From Lysobacterales bacterium (GTDB lineage Bacteria; Pseudomonadota; Gammaproteobacteria; Xanthomonadales; Ahniellaceae), in the NCBI GenBank assembly GCA_016721845.1, contig JADKHK010000013.1:1904501-1968500 (forward strand): a DNA stretch of 64,000 bases, in the 5' to 3' direction. Position 1 is the first letter of the stretch. The number at the start of each line of letters is the position of its first letter. Both the position numbers and the translations under genes were made by a program. The notes under the pieces are model-generated. The model saw only the letters and a list, made by a program, of their open reading frames with translations, was not told the origin of the DNA and made no database searches. Below, piece by piece: positions 34,512-43,085 of this stretch.

Positions 34512-35765
34512 ATGAACACCCTGCCCGATCAAGCCTCCACGGCGCTGCGGCCCCGAGCTTCGCGGCCCGGCGATGGCCTGCACCGCCTCGCGTCACTGAC
34601 CCTGCTGTCTGCCCTCGGTCTCTTCGGCCCGGCGGCGGCGCAGACCGTCGACCTCGGCACCGCCGGCGGATTCGCCGTATTGGGCGCCTCGGCAGTGACC
34701 AACACCGGCCCGACGATCGTCAATGGCGACCTCGGCATCTCGCCGAACAACGCCAGCTCGGTCACCGGGTTTCCGCCCGGCATCATCAATGGCAGCACCC
34801 ACTTCGCCGACGCGCTCGCGCTTTCGGCGCAGAATGACACCACCACGGCTTACAACACCCTCGCCGGGCGCGCCTGCAACGCCACCATCTCCGCCGATCT
34901 CGGTGGCAGCACGCTGGTCCCGGGCGTCTACTGCTCGGCCTCGACCATGGGTCTGACCGGCACGCTGACGCTGGACGCGCAAAACGATCCCGATGCTGTC
35001 TTCATCTTCAAGATCGGCAGCACGCTGACCACCGCCAGCGCCTCAAACGTGCAAGTCATCAACGGCGGCCAGCACTGTAATGTCTTCTGGCAGGTGGGAA
35101 GTTCGGCCACGCTCGGCACCGGCAGCAGCTTCATCGGCAACATCCTCGCGCTCGCGAGCATCACCCTGACCACCGGCAGCAGCGCCAGCGGCCATCTGCT
35201 CGCCCGCACCGGCGCGGTGACCCTCGATGATGGCCTGGTTTCAGCGTGCACGCTGGTTCCCGGCGGCGCGAATCCACCGACGATCAGCAAGTCGTTCAGT
35301 CCGGCCGCGATCAATGTCGATGGTCAGTCGACGCTGACCGTCACCTTGAGCAACGCCAACGCGACCGCGGCGACGCTGACGGCCGACCTGGTCGACCACC
35401 TGCCCGCCGGTGTGTTCGTCGCGGCGCTGCCGAACGCCGCCACCAGCTGCGATGGCGTTGGAACGCCGATCGCCGCGGCTGGCGGCAGCACTCTTGCGCT
35501 GCCCGCAGGGCGCATCATTCCGGCGAACACCAGCTGCACGGTGAGCGTCAACGTCACTTCGGCGGTGCCTGGCTCGCATCTGAACACGATTCCGACCGGC
35601 GCACTGACCACCACTGCCGGCAACAATCCCGAGCCGGCCGAAGCCACCCTGGTGGTGATTGCGCACGCGGTCACGCATCCGGTCCCGACCCTGTCTGGTG
35701 TCGGGCTCGCGTTGCTCGCGCTTCTGTCCGGACTGGTTGCAGCAGCAGCGATGCGCGCACGATGA
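34512..35765 (+). CDS. Ice-binding-domain (DUF3494) surface protein with IPTL-CTERM-like tail
   Basis: A 417-residue exported protein; the signal peptide ends near residue 44 (FGPAAAQTV). The DUF3494 ice-binding-like beta-helix domain (about 45-250) has VDLGTAGGFAVLGASAVTN, TIVNGDLGISPN, LVPGVYCSAS, DAVFIFKIGSTL and GNILALASITLTTGSSASGHLLAR. A beta-sandwich follows (about 255-385, TISKSFSPAAINVDGQSTLTVTLSN). The C-terminus, PVPTLSGVGLALLALLSG plus an Arg-containing end, matches the IPTL-CTERM/exosortase type sorting signal. A surface adhesin is likelier than a true antifreeze role. Confidence 0.87.
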   Translation: MNTLPDQASTALRPRASRPGDGLHRLASLTLLSALGLFGPAAAQTVDLGTAGGFAVLGASAVTNTGPTIVNGDLGISPNNASSVTGFPPGIINGSTHFADALALSAQNDTTTAYNTLAGRACNATISADLGGSTLVPGVYCSASTMGLTGTLTLDAQNDPDAVFIFKIGSTLTTASASNVQVINGGQHCNVFWQVGSSATLGTGSSFIGNILALASITLTTGSSASGHLLARTGAVTLDDGLVSACTLVPGGANPPTISKSFSPAAINVDGQSTLTVTLSNANATAATLTADLVDHLPAGVFVAALPNAATSCDGVGTPIAAAGGSTLALPAGRIIPANTSCTVSVNVTSAVPGSHLNTIPTGALTTTAGNNPEPAEATLVVIAHAVTHPVPTLSGVGLALLALLSGLVAAAAMRAR

Positions 35766-35850
35766 GGCTCGAGAGGGGGCCAGTCCGCCGCCTTTCCGGA
35801 CGGGATGCGCGCGCGCAGCGACCCCTCGTCATGGCGACTGCGGCCCTTGA

Positions 35851-36585
35851 TCAACGCACGTCGTCGAGTAGGCGACTCAGTTCGTTCTTCACCACGGCGT
35901 AGCATTCGCAGACGCGCTGCTCGAGCGCCCAGCGGTCGAGGACGGCGATGTGGCCGCGGCGATAGCGGATGCAACCGGCGTCTTGCAGTCTGCCCGCGGC
36001 TTCGGTGACGCTTTCGCGGCGCACGCCGAGCATGCTGGCGACCAGGTCCTGGGTCATGATCAGGTCGGGCGAGGCGACGCGGTCCAGCGTCAGCAGCAGC
36101 CAGCGGCAGAGTTGCTGCTCGACGCTGTGGTGGCGGTTGCAGGCGGCGGTCTGCATCATCTGCGTCATCAGCGCCTGGGCGTAGCGCAGCAGCACGCGCT
36201 GCAGCAGGCTGGCGCGCTGGAACTCTTCCTTGAAGCGGCCGCGTTCCCAGCGCCAGGCCTCGCCTGCGGTCTGCACCACCGCCGAACTCGGCGTGGTATT
36301 TCCGCCCATGAACAGCGCGACGCCGAGCATGCCTTCGTTGCCGACGCCGGCGGCTTCCGCCGACGCACCGGTCGCCATCACGTAGTGCAGCGAGATGATC
36401 GCCGTCGTCGGAAAATAGGCGTACTGCAATTGTTCGCCGGGCTCGTACAGCATTTCACCGAGACGCAGCGGCACTCGCTCGAGCTGGGCCTCGATGCGCG
36501 CGAAGTCTTCCGTGGGCAGTGCCGCAAGCAGATGGTTCTGCGGGGACGTCATGGCGGCATGAAGGTTACGAACGAGGGTCGCCAT
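35851..36585 (-). CDS. Crp/Fnr-family transcriptional regulator
   Basis: A 244-residue regulator. The N-terminal cupin (about 20-140) has GEMLYEPGEQLQYAYFPTTAIISLHYV. The C-terminal winged helix (about 165-230) has QDLVASMLGVRRESVTEAAGRLQDAGCIRY. It lacks the RTAxV cyclic-nucleotide pocket and a CxxxC iron-sulfur cluster, so its ligand is unclear. The start at 36585 is one base after the stop of the REC-PAS gene; ATG 36552 is an alternative. The close spacing ties it to the signalling genes upstream. Confidence 0.85.
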   Translation of the reverse strand: MATLVRNLHAAMTSPQNHLLAALPTEDFARIEAQLERVPLRLGEMLYEPGEQLQYAYFPTTAIISLHYVMATGASAEAAGVGNEGMLGVALFMGGNTTPSSAVVQTAGEAWRWERGRFKEEFQRASLLQRVLLRYAQALMTQMMQTAACNRHHSVEQQLCRWLLLTLDRVASPDLIMTQDLVASMLGVRRESVTEAAGRLQDAGCIRYRRGHIAVLDRWALEQRVCECYAVVKNELSRLLDDVR

Positions 36586-36586
36586 G

Positions 36587-37411
36587 TCATTTCCGCGGCG
36601 TGCAGTCGACGCCGACGCCGCGATAGCCAATGAAGCGGCACGACTGGCTGAACATCGGTTCGCCGCTGACGCGGAAATGTTGCGTGCTGCCGTCGGCATT
36701 GCGGCGGCTGAAGCCGAAATCGATGAAGGGCTTGCGCGCGGCAATGGTTTCCCGCAGCAACTTGCGTTCGGCTTCGTCCCAGCCCGGAACTTCGTGCGTC
36801 CCGGACTCGCCGGCGAGCGCGTCGACGCGGATGCCAAGCATCTCCAGCACCGGGCCGGAGACCCTGGTGAAGTTGTCGTTCTCGTCTTGCTCCCAATACC
36901 AGTCGGAGGCGAGTTCGGTCAGGCTGCGATATCGCGCCTCGCTCTCGCGCAGCTCGGCGGTACGCTCGTCGACGGCCTGCTCCAGATCGCGGCTGTAGTT
37001 CTCGAGCTTGCGATACAACAGCCGCACCTCGAGCATGTTGCGGATGCGCGTCTTCACCTCGACCAGGTCGAACGGCTTGCTGATGAAGTCCTTGGCCCCG
37101 ACCTGCAACGCCCGCAACTTGTGGCCAGGCTGCGCGGTCAGCACGATCACCGGCAGGTAGGCGTCGCGGGCATTGGTCTTCAGGCCCTCCATCACCTGGA
37201 AACCGTCCATGCCCGGCATTTGCAGATCGAGCAGGATCAGGTCATAGGGGTTGCGGCGGTGCAGCGCGCAGACCTCGCCAGAATTCTGCGTCGATGCCAG
37301 GTTGCGGTAGCCGGCCTCGCCGAGCAACTGCTGCAGCAGTTGCACATTCGTTTGCTGGTCATCGACGATCAGGATGCGGGCGTCGAGGATCTCGGATTCG
37401 TCGAGTTTCAT
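36587..37411 (-). CDS. Receiver-PAS protein without output domain
   Basis: A 274-residue protein. The receiver domain (10-130) has Asp62 in LILLDLQMPGMDG and the lysine in ISKPFD. A coiled coil (about 130-160, LYRKLENYSRDLEQAVDERTAELRESEARY) leads to a PAS domain (about 160-270, DWYWEQDENDNFTRVSGPVLEMLGI and FIGYRGVGVDCTPRK). There is no DNA-binding, GGDEF, EAL or kinase domain, so it would act by protein contact. It overlaps the hybrid kinase by 4 nt and is followed by a Crp-like regulator. Confidence 0.88.
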   Translation of the reverse strand: MKLDESEILDARILIVDDQQTNVQLLQQLLGEAGYRNLASTQNSGEVCALHRRNPYDLILLDLQMPGMDGFQVMEGLKTNARDAYLPVIVLTAQPGHKLRALQVGAKDFISKPFDLVEVKTRIRNMLEVRLLYRKLENYSRDLEQAVDERTAELRESEARYRSLTELASDWYWEQDENDNFTRVSGPVLEMLGIRVDALAGESGTHEVPGWDEAERKLLRETIAARKPFIDFGFSRRNADGSTQHFRVSGEPMFSQSCRFIGYRGVGVDCTPRK

Positions 37412-39105
37412 GTCGGTTCCCTGGGCTGGCGGTGGTTGCGCCGGGCCTGCGCGAGTTTCAGCGCGAGATCCAGCGTCTCCATGAATTCCTTGACCTTGAT
37501 CGGCTTGGTCAGATAGCGGAAGAATCCGGCCTGGAGGCCGTGCTCGATGTCGCTTGGCATGGCATTGGCGCTCAGCGCCACGACCGGAATGCTTGCGGTG
37601 TTCGGGTCTTCGGCGAGGCGCGCCAGCGCCGCGATGCCGCTGATGCCAGGCAAGTTGATATCCATCAGGATCACGTCCGGACGCTCCGCACGCGCGAGCT
37701 CGACACCGCGATGGCCGTCGGTGGCACTGAGCATGCGCAGGTCCGGCCGGCGCGAGATCAGGTCTTCGACCAGCATCAGATTCGCCGGGTTGTCCTCGAC
37801 ATAGAGCAGGGTGCGCAAGGGCGCACCGCTCGCGACCCGCAGCGAGGCCAGTTCGCCGCCCGCGACGCCCGGTTCATCCTGCAGTTCGTCGGTCAGGTTC
37901 AGTTCGATCCAGAACACGCTGCCCTGGCCCGGCGTGCTCTCGACGCCGATCACGCCGCCCATCATGTCGACCAGTCGCTTGCTCACGACCAGGCCGATGC
38001 CGGTGCCCTCCTCGCCGCTATTTTCCTTGCCGAGCCGATTGAACGGCTGGAACAGCTGAGCCTGCTGTTCCGGCGTCAGTCCTTCCCCGGCATCCTCGAT
38101 GCAGATGCGCAAGCGCTTCGATGCACTGGGCTCGCAAGTGACGACGACGCTTCCGCCCGGACGGTTGTACTTGATCGCATTCGACAGCAGGTTGATCAGC
38201 ACCTGCTTGACGCGGGTGCGGTCGGCCATCACGCGACAGGCCATGTCCAGCTTCGGAAACGCCAGGCCGATGCCGTTGGCGCGCGCCTGTGGCTGGATCA
38301 TGCTCTGACACTCGCGCATCACGTCGACCAGCGCGATCGGTTCCATCGATAGCGTCAACTTGCCCGATTCGACTTGGGCGAGATCGAGGATCTCGTTGAT
38401 CAGATCCAGCAGATACCAGCCGGCCCGCAGGATCTGATCGATGCTGCGCTTCTGTGCCGGAGTCGGTGGCGGCGTGCCCGAATCGATCAACTGGGCAAAG
38501 CCGAGGATCGCACCGAGTGGCGTTCGCAACTCGTGGCTCATGCTCGAAAGGAAGTCGGACTTCGCGAGATTCGCTTTCCTTGCTGCCGTCATCGCCATCT
38601 GCAGTTCGGCATCGATCCGGTGCCGCACGGAGTTGTCGCTGCCGATCAGCAGGTAACCGATGACCTTGCCCTGATCGTCGCGCAGCGCGGTGATCGAAAT
38701 GACTGCCGGGAAGCGCGTGCCGTTCTTGCATACATAGGTCAACTCGTACACGTCCTCGATGCCGCGCGAGGCCTTGTAGGCAAGCGCCTCGAAGCCTGGT
38801 GCAATCGCCGTTGCCAGTTCCGCGCTCAAGGCCAAGGCACGCGCGCGAACCTCCTCGCCATCGTGCATGTCGCTCGGGCTGATCTTGTTCACGACTTCGG
38901 CCGAAGAGTAACCAAGCATGCGCTCGGCACCGGCATTGAACAGCTGGATGATGCCGCGCTCGTCGGTAGCGATGATCGAGAAACTGGCGCTGGTCAGGAT
39001 CGCGTTCTGCAGCATGCCGGCCTTGACCAGCACTTCCTGGCGGCGCAGTTCGGCGGAGTTTACGGCGGGATCGGCGGGCACGCTGGCGGGTCTCGATCTG
39101 CTCAT
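37408..39105 (-). CDS. PAS hybrid sensor histidine kinase
   Basis: A 565-residue soluble kinase with no membrane helix. The PAS domain (about 35-165) has FSIIATDERGIIQLFNAGAERMLGY. HisKA has His191 in SSMSHELRTPLGA. HATPase_c has NLLSNAIKYNRPGG, EDAGEGLTPEQ and GTGIGLVVSKRLV. The C-terminal receiver (about 435-555) has VILMDINLPGISG and YLTKPIK. The ATG at 39105 (MSRSRPAS) gives a compact start. It is the first gene of a coupled trio with the REC-PAS and Crp-like genes. Confidence 0.9.
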   Translation of the reverse strand: MSRSRPASVPADPAVNSAELRRQEVLVKAGMLQNAILTSASFSIIATDERGIIQLFNAGAERMLGYSSAEVVNKISPSDMHDGEEVRARALALSAELATAIAPGFEALAYKASRGIEDVYELTYVCKNGTRFPAVISITALRDDQGKVIGYLLIGSDNSVRHRIDAELQMAMTAARKANLAKSDFLSSMSHELRTPLGAILGFAQLIDSGTPPPTPAQKRSIDQILRAGWYLLDLINEILDLAQVESGKLTLSMEPIALVDVMRECQSMIQPQARANGIGLAFPKLDMACRVMADRTRVKQVLINLLSNAIKYNRPGGSVVVTCEPSASKRLRICIEDAGEGLTPEQQAQLFQPFNRLGKENSGEEGTGIGLVVSKRLVDMMGGVIGVESTPGQGSVFWIELNLTDELQDEPGVAGGELASLRVASGAPLRTLLYVEDNPANLMLVEDLISRRPDLRMLSATDGHRGVELARAERPDVILMDINLPGISGIAALARLAEDPNTASIPVVALSANAMPSDIEHGLQAGFFRYLTKPIKVKEFMETLDLALKLAQARRNHRQPREPT

Positions 39106-39345
39106 GTGCGATTCCACGAAGCTATGGCGATGGTGCAGGTTGCGCCGGAACAGCCGTCGGGCAGCCACGCTCCGCTCATTCGCATTTCGCGAGGTGGCCC
39201 CGACCCGCATCCGGGCGACGAGCCGCATCATCGACACAGCGCCGACCTGAGTCGGTGCGGCAGGACTCATAGCACGGATCGACACGGTGCGTGCGACGGC
39301 CGTCGATACGAACCGAGTCCCGACTCAACGTCCTGCGTACGCTGA

Positions 39346-39378
39346 CGCACCGACGTTGTACGCCGGCGCCGACAGCAT
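39346..39378 (+). promoter_or_regulatory. Shared promoter element, copy 5 (AI-2E family gene)
   Basis: CGCACCGA at 39346-39353, 19 nt, then CAGCAT at 39373-39378. The upstream bases TGCGTACGC are also found before copy 7. The predicted leader to the GTG at 39441 is about 56 nt. Confidence 0.6.
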
Positions 39379-39440
39379 CAACGGCATGGGCGCGGCATGC
39401 TCCACGCGCCATCCCTTCCCGATACCGAGGCAAGCACCCC

Positions 39441-40532
39441 GTGAACGCCGACCAGCCCACCGCGACCGCGAGCGAACACGACTGGGGCACGCGCATGCAT
39501 GTGCGCACGCTGGTGCTGACCTTGATGACCGCCCTCGGCCTCTACCTTTGCTACCGGATGTCGTTGCCGTTTCTGGCGGCGCTGGCCTGGGCGCTCGCGC
39601 TGGCGGTGCTGTTCACGCCCTTGCAAGCCTGGCTGGAGCGGAAAATGGAGCGCAGCCTGGCCGCACTCGGCGCGGTGCTGCTGATTGCATTGATCGTGGT
39701 CGTGCCGGCGGTGCTGGTCGGCCAGCAACTGGTGCAGCAGGCGGCGCAAGGCGCGACCCTGGTCGAAACCCGGATGGCCACCGGCGAGTGGCGGCGCGTC
39801 CTCGCGACCCAGCCGCGTCTGGCCCCGCTGGCCGAACGAATCGAACAACAGCTGGACCTGCCCGGCGCCGCGAAGGACATCGCCAGCTGGCTCAGCTCAC
39901 TGGCCGGAACCCTGCTCAAGGGCTCGGTGGTCCAGTTGCTCGGCATTTGCCTGACCTTCTATCTGCTGTTTTTCTTCCTGCGCGATCGCGCCCTGGTGCT
40001 GCATGCAATACGCGCGCTGTCGCCATTGCGCGAGGCCGAGTCCGATGCACTGTTCGCGCGTGTCGGCGACACCATTCACGCGACCGTATACGGCACCCTC
40101 GCGGTGTCTGCGGTGCAGGGACTGCTCGGTGGCCTGATGTTCTGGTGGCTGGGGCTGTCCGCGCCCCTGCTCTGGGGTCTCGTGATGGCGGCGCTCGCGG
40201 TGTTGCCGGTGCTGGGTGCGTTCGTGGTGTGGTTGCCGGCAGCGTTGTTCCTGCTGCTGGCCGGCAGTTGGGTCAAGGCCTTGATCCTGACCCTGTGGGG
40301 TGTGCTGGTGATCGGCACGATCGACAATCTGCTGCGGCCGATCCTGGTCGGCAACCGCCTCAAGCTGCATACGATCCTTGCCTTCCTGTCCGTGATCGGC
40401 GGGATCGTGCTGTTCGGTCCCGCCGGCCTGATTCTCGGGCCGGTCACCCTGACCATCACCACCGAACTGCTCGCCATCTGGGCGACGCGCGCACGTACCG
40501 AGAACGGATCGACGACCGCAAACGAGGCATGA
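39441..40532 (+). CDS. AI-2E family transporter (PerM/UPF0118)
   Basis: A 363-residue membrane protein from GTG 39441. About seven helices are visible: a hydrophobic pair at about 22-60 (TLVLTLMTALGLYLCY, LALAVLF), one at about 75-95, an amphipathic stretch, then LLGICLTFYLLFFFLRDRALV, LWGLVMAALAVLPVLGAFVVWLPAAL and LIGTIDNLLRPILVG followed by FGPAGLILGPV. The last two are typical of the AI-2E transporter/PerM family. The substrate is not certain. It is followed by a YihY-like gene 36 nt on, probably in the same operon. Confidence 0.9.
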   Translation: MNADQPTATASEHDWGTRMHVRTLVLTLMTALGLYLCYRMSLPFLAALAWALALAVLFTPLQAWLERKMERSLAALGAVLLIALIVVVPAVLVGQQLVQQAAQGATLVETRMATGEWRRVLATQPRLAPLAERIEQQLDLPGAAKDIASWLSSLAGTLLKGSVVQLLGICLTFYLLFFFLRDRALVLHAIRALSPLREAESDALFARVGDTIHATVYGTLAVSAVQGLLGGLMFWWLGLSAPLLWGLVMAALAVLPVLGAFVVWLPAALFLLLAGSWVKALILTLWGVLVIGTIDNLLRPILVGNRLKLHTILAFLSVIGGIVLFGPAGLILGPVTLTITTELLAIWATRARTENGSTTANEA

Positions 40533-40568
40533 TCCAGATCTGCAACCGGCCCGCCACGACCACCACGG

Positions 40569-41450
40569 ATGCCCACCACCAGCCCGCTTGACCAGGCAAC
40601 GCGGCGCTTCGGCGCAGTCATCGCCGCGGCTGCACGGCGTTTCCTCGACATCGATGGCACGCAATGGGCAGCGGCGTTCGCGCATTTCACGTTCTTCGCG
40701 CTGTTTCCCCTGATCGTGCTGTCGGTGTCGGTCGCGTCCGCATTTGTCGACCGCGGCGCGGCCGGCGGCGAGATCATCGCCTACGTCGAAACTTTCATTC
40801 CGATCGATGGCGCCAACCGCAGCTACATCTTCGACACGGTTTCCGGCGTCATTGCGGCGCGCGGGGAGGCGAGTCTGTTCGCGCTGATCATGCTCGCCTG
40901 GGCCGCCCTCGGGTTCTTCTCCACGCTGATCCGCGCGACCAACCGCGCCTGGGGCGTGGACGCGCACAACTGGTGGCAGCAGCCGCTGGCGAGTCTCGCT
41001 TTCCTCGCCATCATGGTGGTCGCCGTGTTGCTCAGCATCGCCGTGCCGATCTCGGCGCGGATGGCGCGGTCCTGGCTGGCACCGACCCGCGATTTCGCCG
41101 ACTGGGTGTACGCGCTTGCCCATTCGCTGGTCCCGATGCTGGTCGTGTTCATCGCATTGAGCCTGTTCTACCGACTGGCGCCACGGCGGCAAACGCGCCT
41201 TGCCGAAGTATGGTTCGCGGCCGTGTGCGCGACCCTGTTGCTGCAGGTGTCGGATCGTCTGTTCGTCGTCTACCTGCAACACGTCGTTTTCCTGAACGCG
41301 GTCTACGGCACGTTCGGCGGCATCATCGCGCTGCTGCTGTGGATCTATGTCGCCGGCTGCATCTTCGTGTTTGGCGCCTGCCTGTGCGCGGAGCAGGCGC
41401 GACTGCGTCAGGCAACCGCGCTTACAGATGCGCCGATCGACAGCGACTGA
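40569..41450 (+). CDS. YihY/UPF0761 family inner membrane protein
   Basis: A 293-residue protein with about six helices. The family marks are AAAFAHFTFFALFPLIVLSV near the N-terminus, WAALGFFSTLIRATNRAWG in the middle and YGTFGGIIALLLWIYVAGCIFVFGACLCAE near the end. It belongs to the YihY (formerly RNase BN-like) group, whose function is unresolved. It follows the AI-2E family gene closely. Confidence 0.9.
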   Translation: MPTTSPLDQATRRFGAVIAAAARRFLDIDGTQWAAAFAHFTFFALFPLIVLSVSVASAFVDRGAAGGEIIAYVETFIPIDGANRSYIFDTVSGVIAARGEASLFALIMLAWAALGFFSTLIRATNRAWGVDAHNWWQQPLASLAFLAIMVVAVLLSIAVPISARMARSWLAPTRDFADWVYALAHSLVPMLVVFIALSLFYRLAPRRQTRLAEVWFAAVCATLLLQVSDRLFVVYLQHVVFLNAVYGTFGGIIALLLWIYVAGCIFVFGACLCAEQARLRQATALTDAPIDSD

Positions 41451-41589
41451 CCGCAAGGATGTCGATGGCAGTCCAGAACGCGGCCACCCGTTGATGACGG
41501 TGGCTCGACCGAAGCCCATTGGCACCGGACCGATGAGCACCTCATATCGGCGCCGCGTCGCGACCACGACGACCCGCTAAGCGCTGCAG

Positions 41590-41622
41590 CGCACCGACGC
41601 CCGCTGCGCTTCGCGTCATCGT
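41590..41622 (+). promoter_or_regulatory. Shared promoter element, copy 6 (csbD-like gene)
   Basis: CGCACCGA at 41590-41597, 19 nt, then CATCGT at 41617-41622. The predicted leader to the ATG at 41700 is about 71 nt. Confidence 0.6.
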
Positions 41623-41699
41623 GCCTGACCGATCCACCCCGACGCCACGCAATCCCGCGCGGGCACCGGGTTCAACACCAGACCCATGGAGCACGACAC

Positions 41700-41912
41700 A
41701 TGAACATGCCAAGCAGCGACGAAATCAAGGGCAAGTGGAAACAGCAGATGGGCGCCGCGAAGATCGCCTGGGGCAAGTTGACCGACGACGAATTGCTGCA
41801 GGCCGAAGGCCATCAGCAGAAGCTGACCGGTCTGGTCCAGGAACGCTACGCAATTACCCGCGACGAAGCGGAACAGCAAGTCACGAAGTTCTTCGAAAGC
41901 AACAAGGCCTGA
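41700..41912 (+). CDS. CsbD family stress protein
   Basis: A 70-residue soluble helical protein with the CsbD pattern: EIKGKWKQQMGAAKIAWGKLTDDELLQAEG and LTGLVQERYAITRDEAEQQVTKF. CsbD and E. coli YjbJ are general-stress proteins of unknown mechanism, under SigB or RpoS control. It has its own copy of the shared promoter element. Confidence 0.92.
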   Translation: MNMPSSDEIKGKWKQQMGAAKIAWGKLTDDELLQAEGHQQKLTGLVQERYAITRDEAEQQVTKFFESNKA

Positions 41913-41986
41913 GCCCATGGCGACCGTCGCGCATCGATGCGGCGGTCACCTTCTGGCCTCAAGCGGACGCGCGCTGCGTACGCCAA

Positions 41987-42019
41987 CGCACCGACCGCGG
42001 CACTGCCGCTGCCTAGCAT
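41987..42019 (+). promoter_or_regulatory. Shared promoter element, copy 7 (entericidin-like gene)
   Basis: CGCACCGA at 41987-41994, 19 nt, then TAGCAT at 42014-42019, with TGCGTACGC upstream as in copy 5. The predicted leader to 42128 is about 102 nt, the longest of the nine. Confidence 0.6.
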
Positions 42020-42127
42020 CGGTTGCGGATCGCAGAGCATGCGCTCCGAGCAACGGGAACCGCAGCACGGCGCATCGACGCCGCGCGGTAGGAACCCAAC
42101 CAGCCAACGATTGAGATGGAGTACCCC

Positions 42128-42319
42128 ATGAACACGAACATCCGCAAGTCTTTCCTGATCCTGCTGGTCGCCGGCTTCGCCGTCAGCGTTGGCGCCTGCA
42201 AGACCATGCATGGCATCGGCGAAGACACCGAAATCGTCGGCGAGAAGATCCAGAAGGAAGCTGACCAGCACACCAAGGACGACGACAACCAGGACAACCG
42301 CGCGCACGACCGGTCGTAA
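42128..42319 (+). CDS. Entericidin A/B-like small lipoprotein
   Basis: A 63-residue lipoprotein. The signal sequence SFLILLVAGFAVSVGACKTM has a lipobox ending in Cys24, followed by HGIGEDTEIVGEKIQKEADQH, the usual entericidin pattern. The tail is acidic and histidine-containing. Entericidins are small envelope lipoproteins; EcnB is RpoS-dependent in enterics. An upstream in-frame ATG at 42116 would add four residues. Confidence 0.82.
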   Translation: MNTNIRKSFLILLVAGFAVSVGACKTMHGIGEDTEIVGEKIQKEADQHTKDDDNQDNRAHDRS

Positions 42320-42512
42320 AGCGTCCGAAGGCGATGACCACCCTGTGTCTATGCGACTTCGTCGACGTGGCCGCGGATCGGAAACTTCCGTTGTTGCCGG
42401 CTGCGCTGGCCGCACCACAGACTCAAGGCACCGAAACCTTGGTCGCTGCGGGCATCGCCCCGCAGCTGCTGCCGCGCAACGCGCCAACCCACACATCCCA
42501 GGAATGCCACCG

Positions 42513-42974
42513 ATGAAGCTGATCCAACTGATCCCGACCGCAGCGATTGCCGCACTCGCCTTGGCCGGCTGCCAGGAAACTGCGTCCGACACCGCCCAGG
42601 ACGTCGACAAAGCCCGTGAAGAATCCGCCGAAGACGTGGGTGCCGCGTTCGATGAAGCGAACAAGGACGTGGCCGCAGCAAATGCCGATGTCGCCTCGGC
42701 CCGGCAGACCTATGCCGCCAACACCATCGACGCGCGCAAGAAACTGACCGCGGCCGAGGCCGAAGCGATGGTCACATCGGCGCAGGCCGAATTCGATGTC
42801 GCCAGCACCCAGGCCGACGGACGCCACAACATCGCCAGGGAAAAATGCGATGCGCTCGCCGGTGTCGACAAGGACGCCTGCCTGAGCACCGCGAAGGCCG
42901 CTTTCGCCGACGAACAGGCTGCTATCACCGCGACTCGCGACGCCGCGCTCGTTGCCGCCGAACACCACGACTGA
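42513..42974 (+). CDS. Lipoprotein with alanine-rich coiled coil
   Basis: A 153-residue lipoprotein. The signal peptide TAAIAALALAGCQE has Cys20 as lipidation site. The rest is Ala/Asp/Glu-rich and helical (DVDKAREESAEDVGAAFDEANKDVAAANADVA), with two cysteines near residues 111 and 123 (REKCDALAG and DACLS). It has no recognised domain. It is probably periplasmic, anchored to the outer membrane. A 38-bp palindrome lies just downstream. The 193 nt before it hold no good copy of the shared promoter element. Confidence 0.72.
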   Translation: MKLIQLIPTAAIAALALAGCQETASDTAQDVDKAREESAEDVGAAFDEANKDVAAANADVASARQTYAANTIDARKKLTAAEAEAMVTSAQAEFDVASTQADGRHNIAREKCDALAGVDKDACLSTAKAAFADEQAAITATRDAALVAAEHHD

Positions 42975-43018
42975 AACAACCGAACTGCATCGCGACCCGA
43001 AGGTCGTGATGGCGCCAA

Positions 43019-43056
43019 ACAGCAACGCGCCGGCTGATCAGCCGGCGCGTTGCTGT
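43019..43056. terminator. Perfect 38-bp palindrome between convergent genes
   Basis: Perfect dyad with 19-nt arms centred on TGATCA; the left arm is ACAGCAACGCGCCGGCTGA. It separates the convergent lipoprotein and M23 genes and probably forms a bidirectional terminator hairpin. No T-run follows on either side, so it is not a textbook Rho-independent terminator. Confidence 0.6.
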
Positions 43057-43085
43057 GCGAGACACGGAATCGGCAATCCAACAGA

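Noticed and set aside
31594..34596. A 1000-codon minus-strand open frame
   Set aside because: Antisense to the delta-60 repeat gene; its apparent repeats are the reverse image of the real ones.
34512..35765. True antifreeze function for the DUF3494 protein
   Set aside because: DUF3494 domains are common in non-cold bacteria as surface proteins; the sequence alone does not show ice binding.
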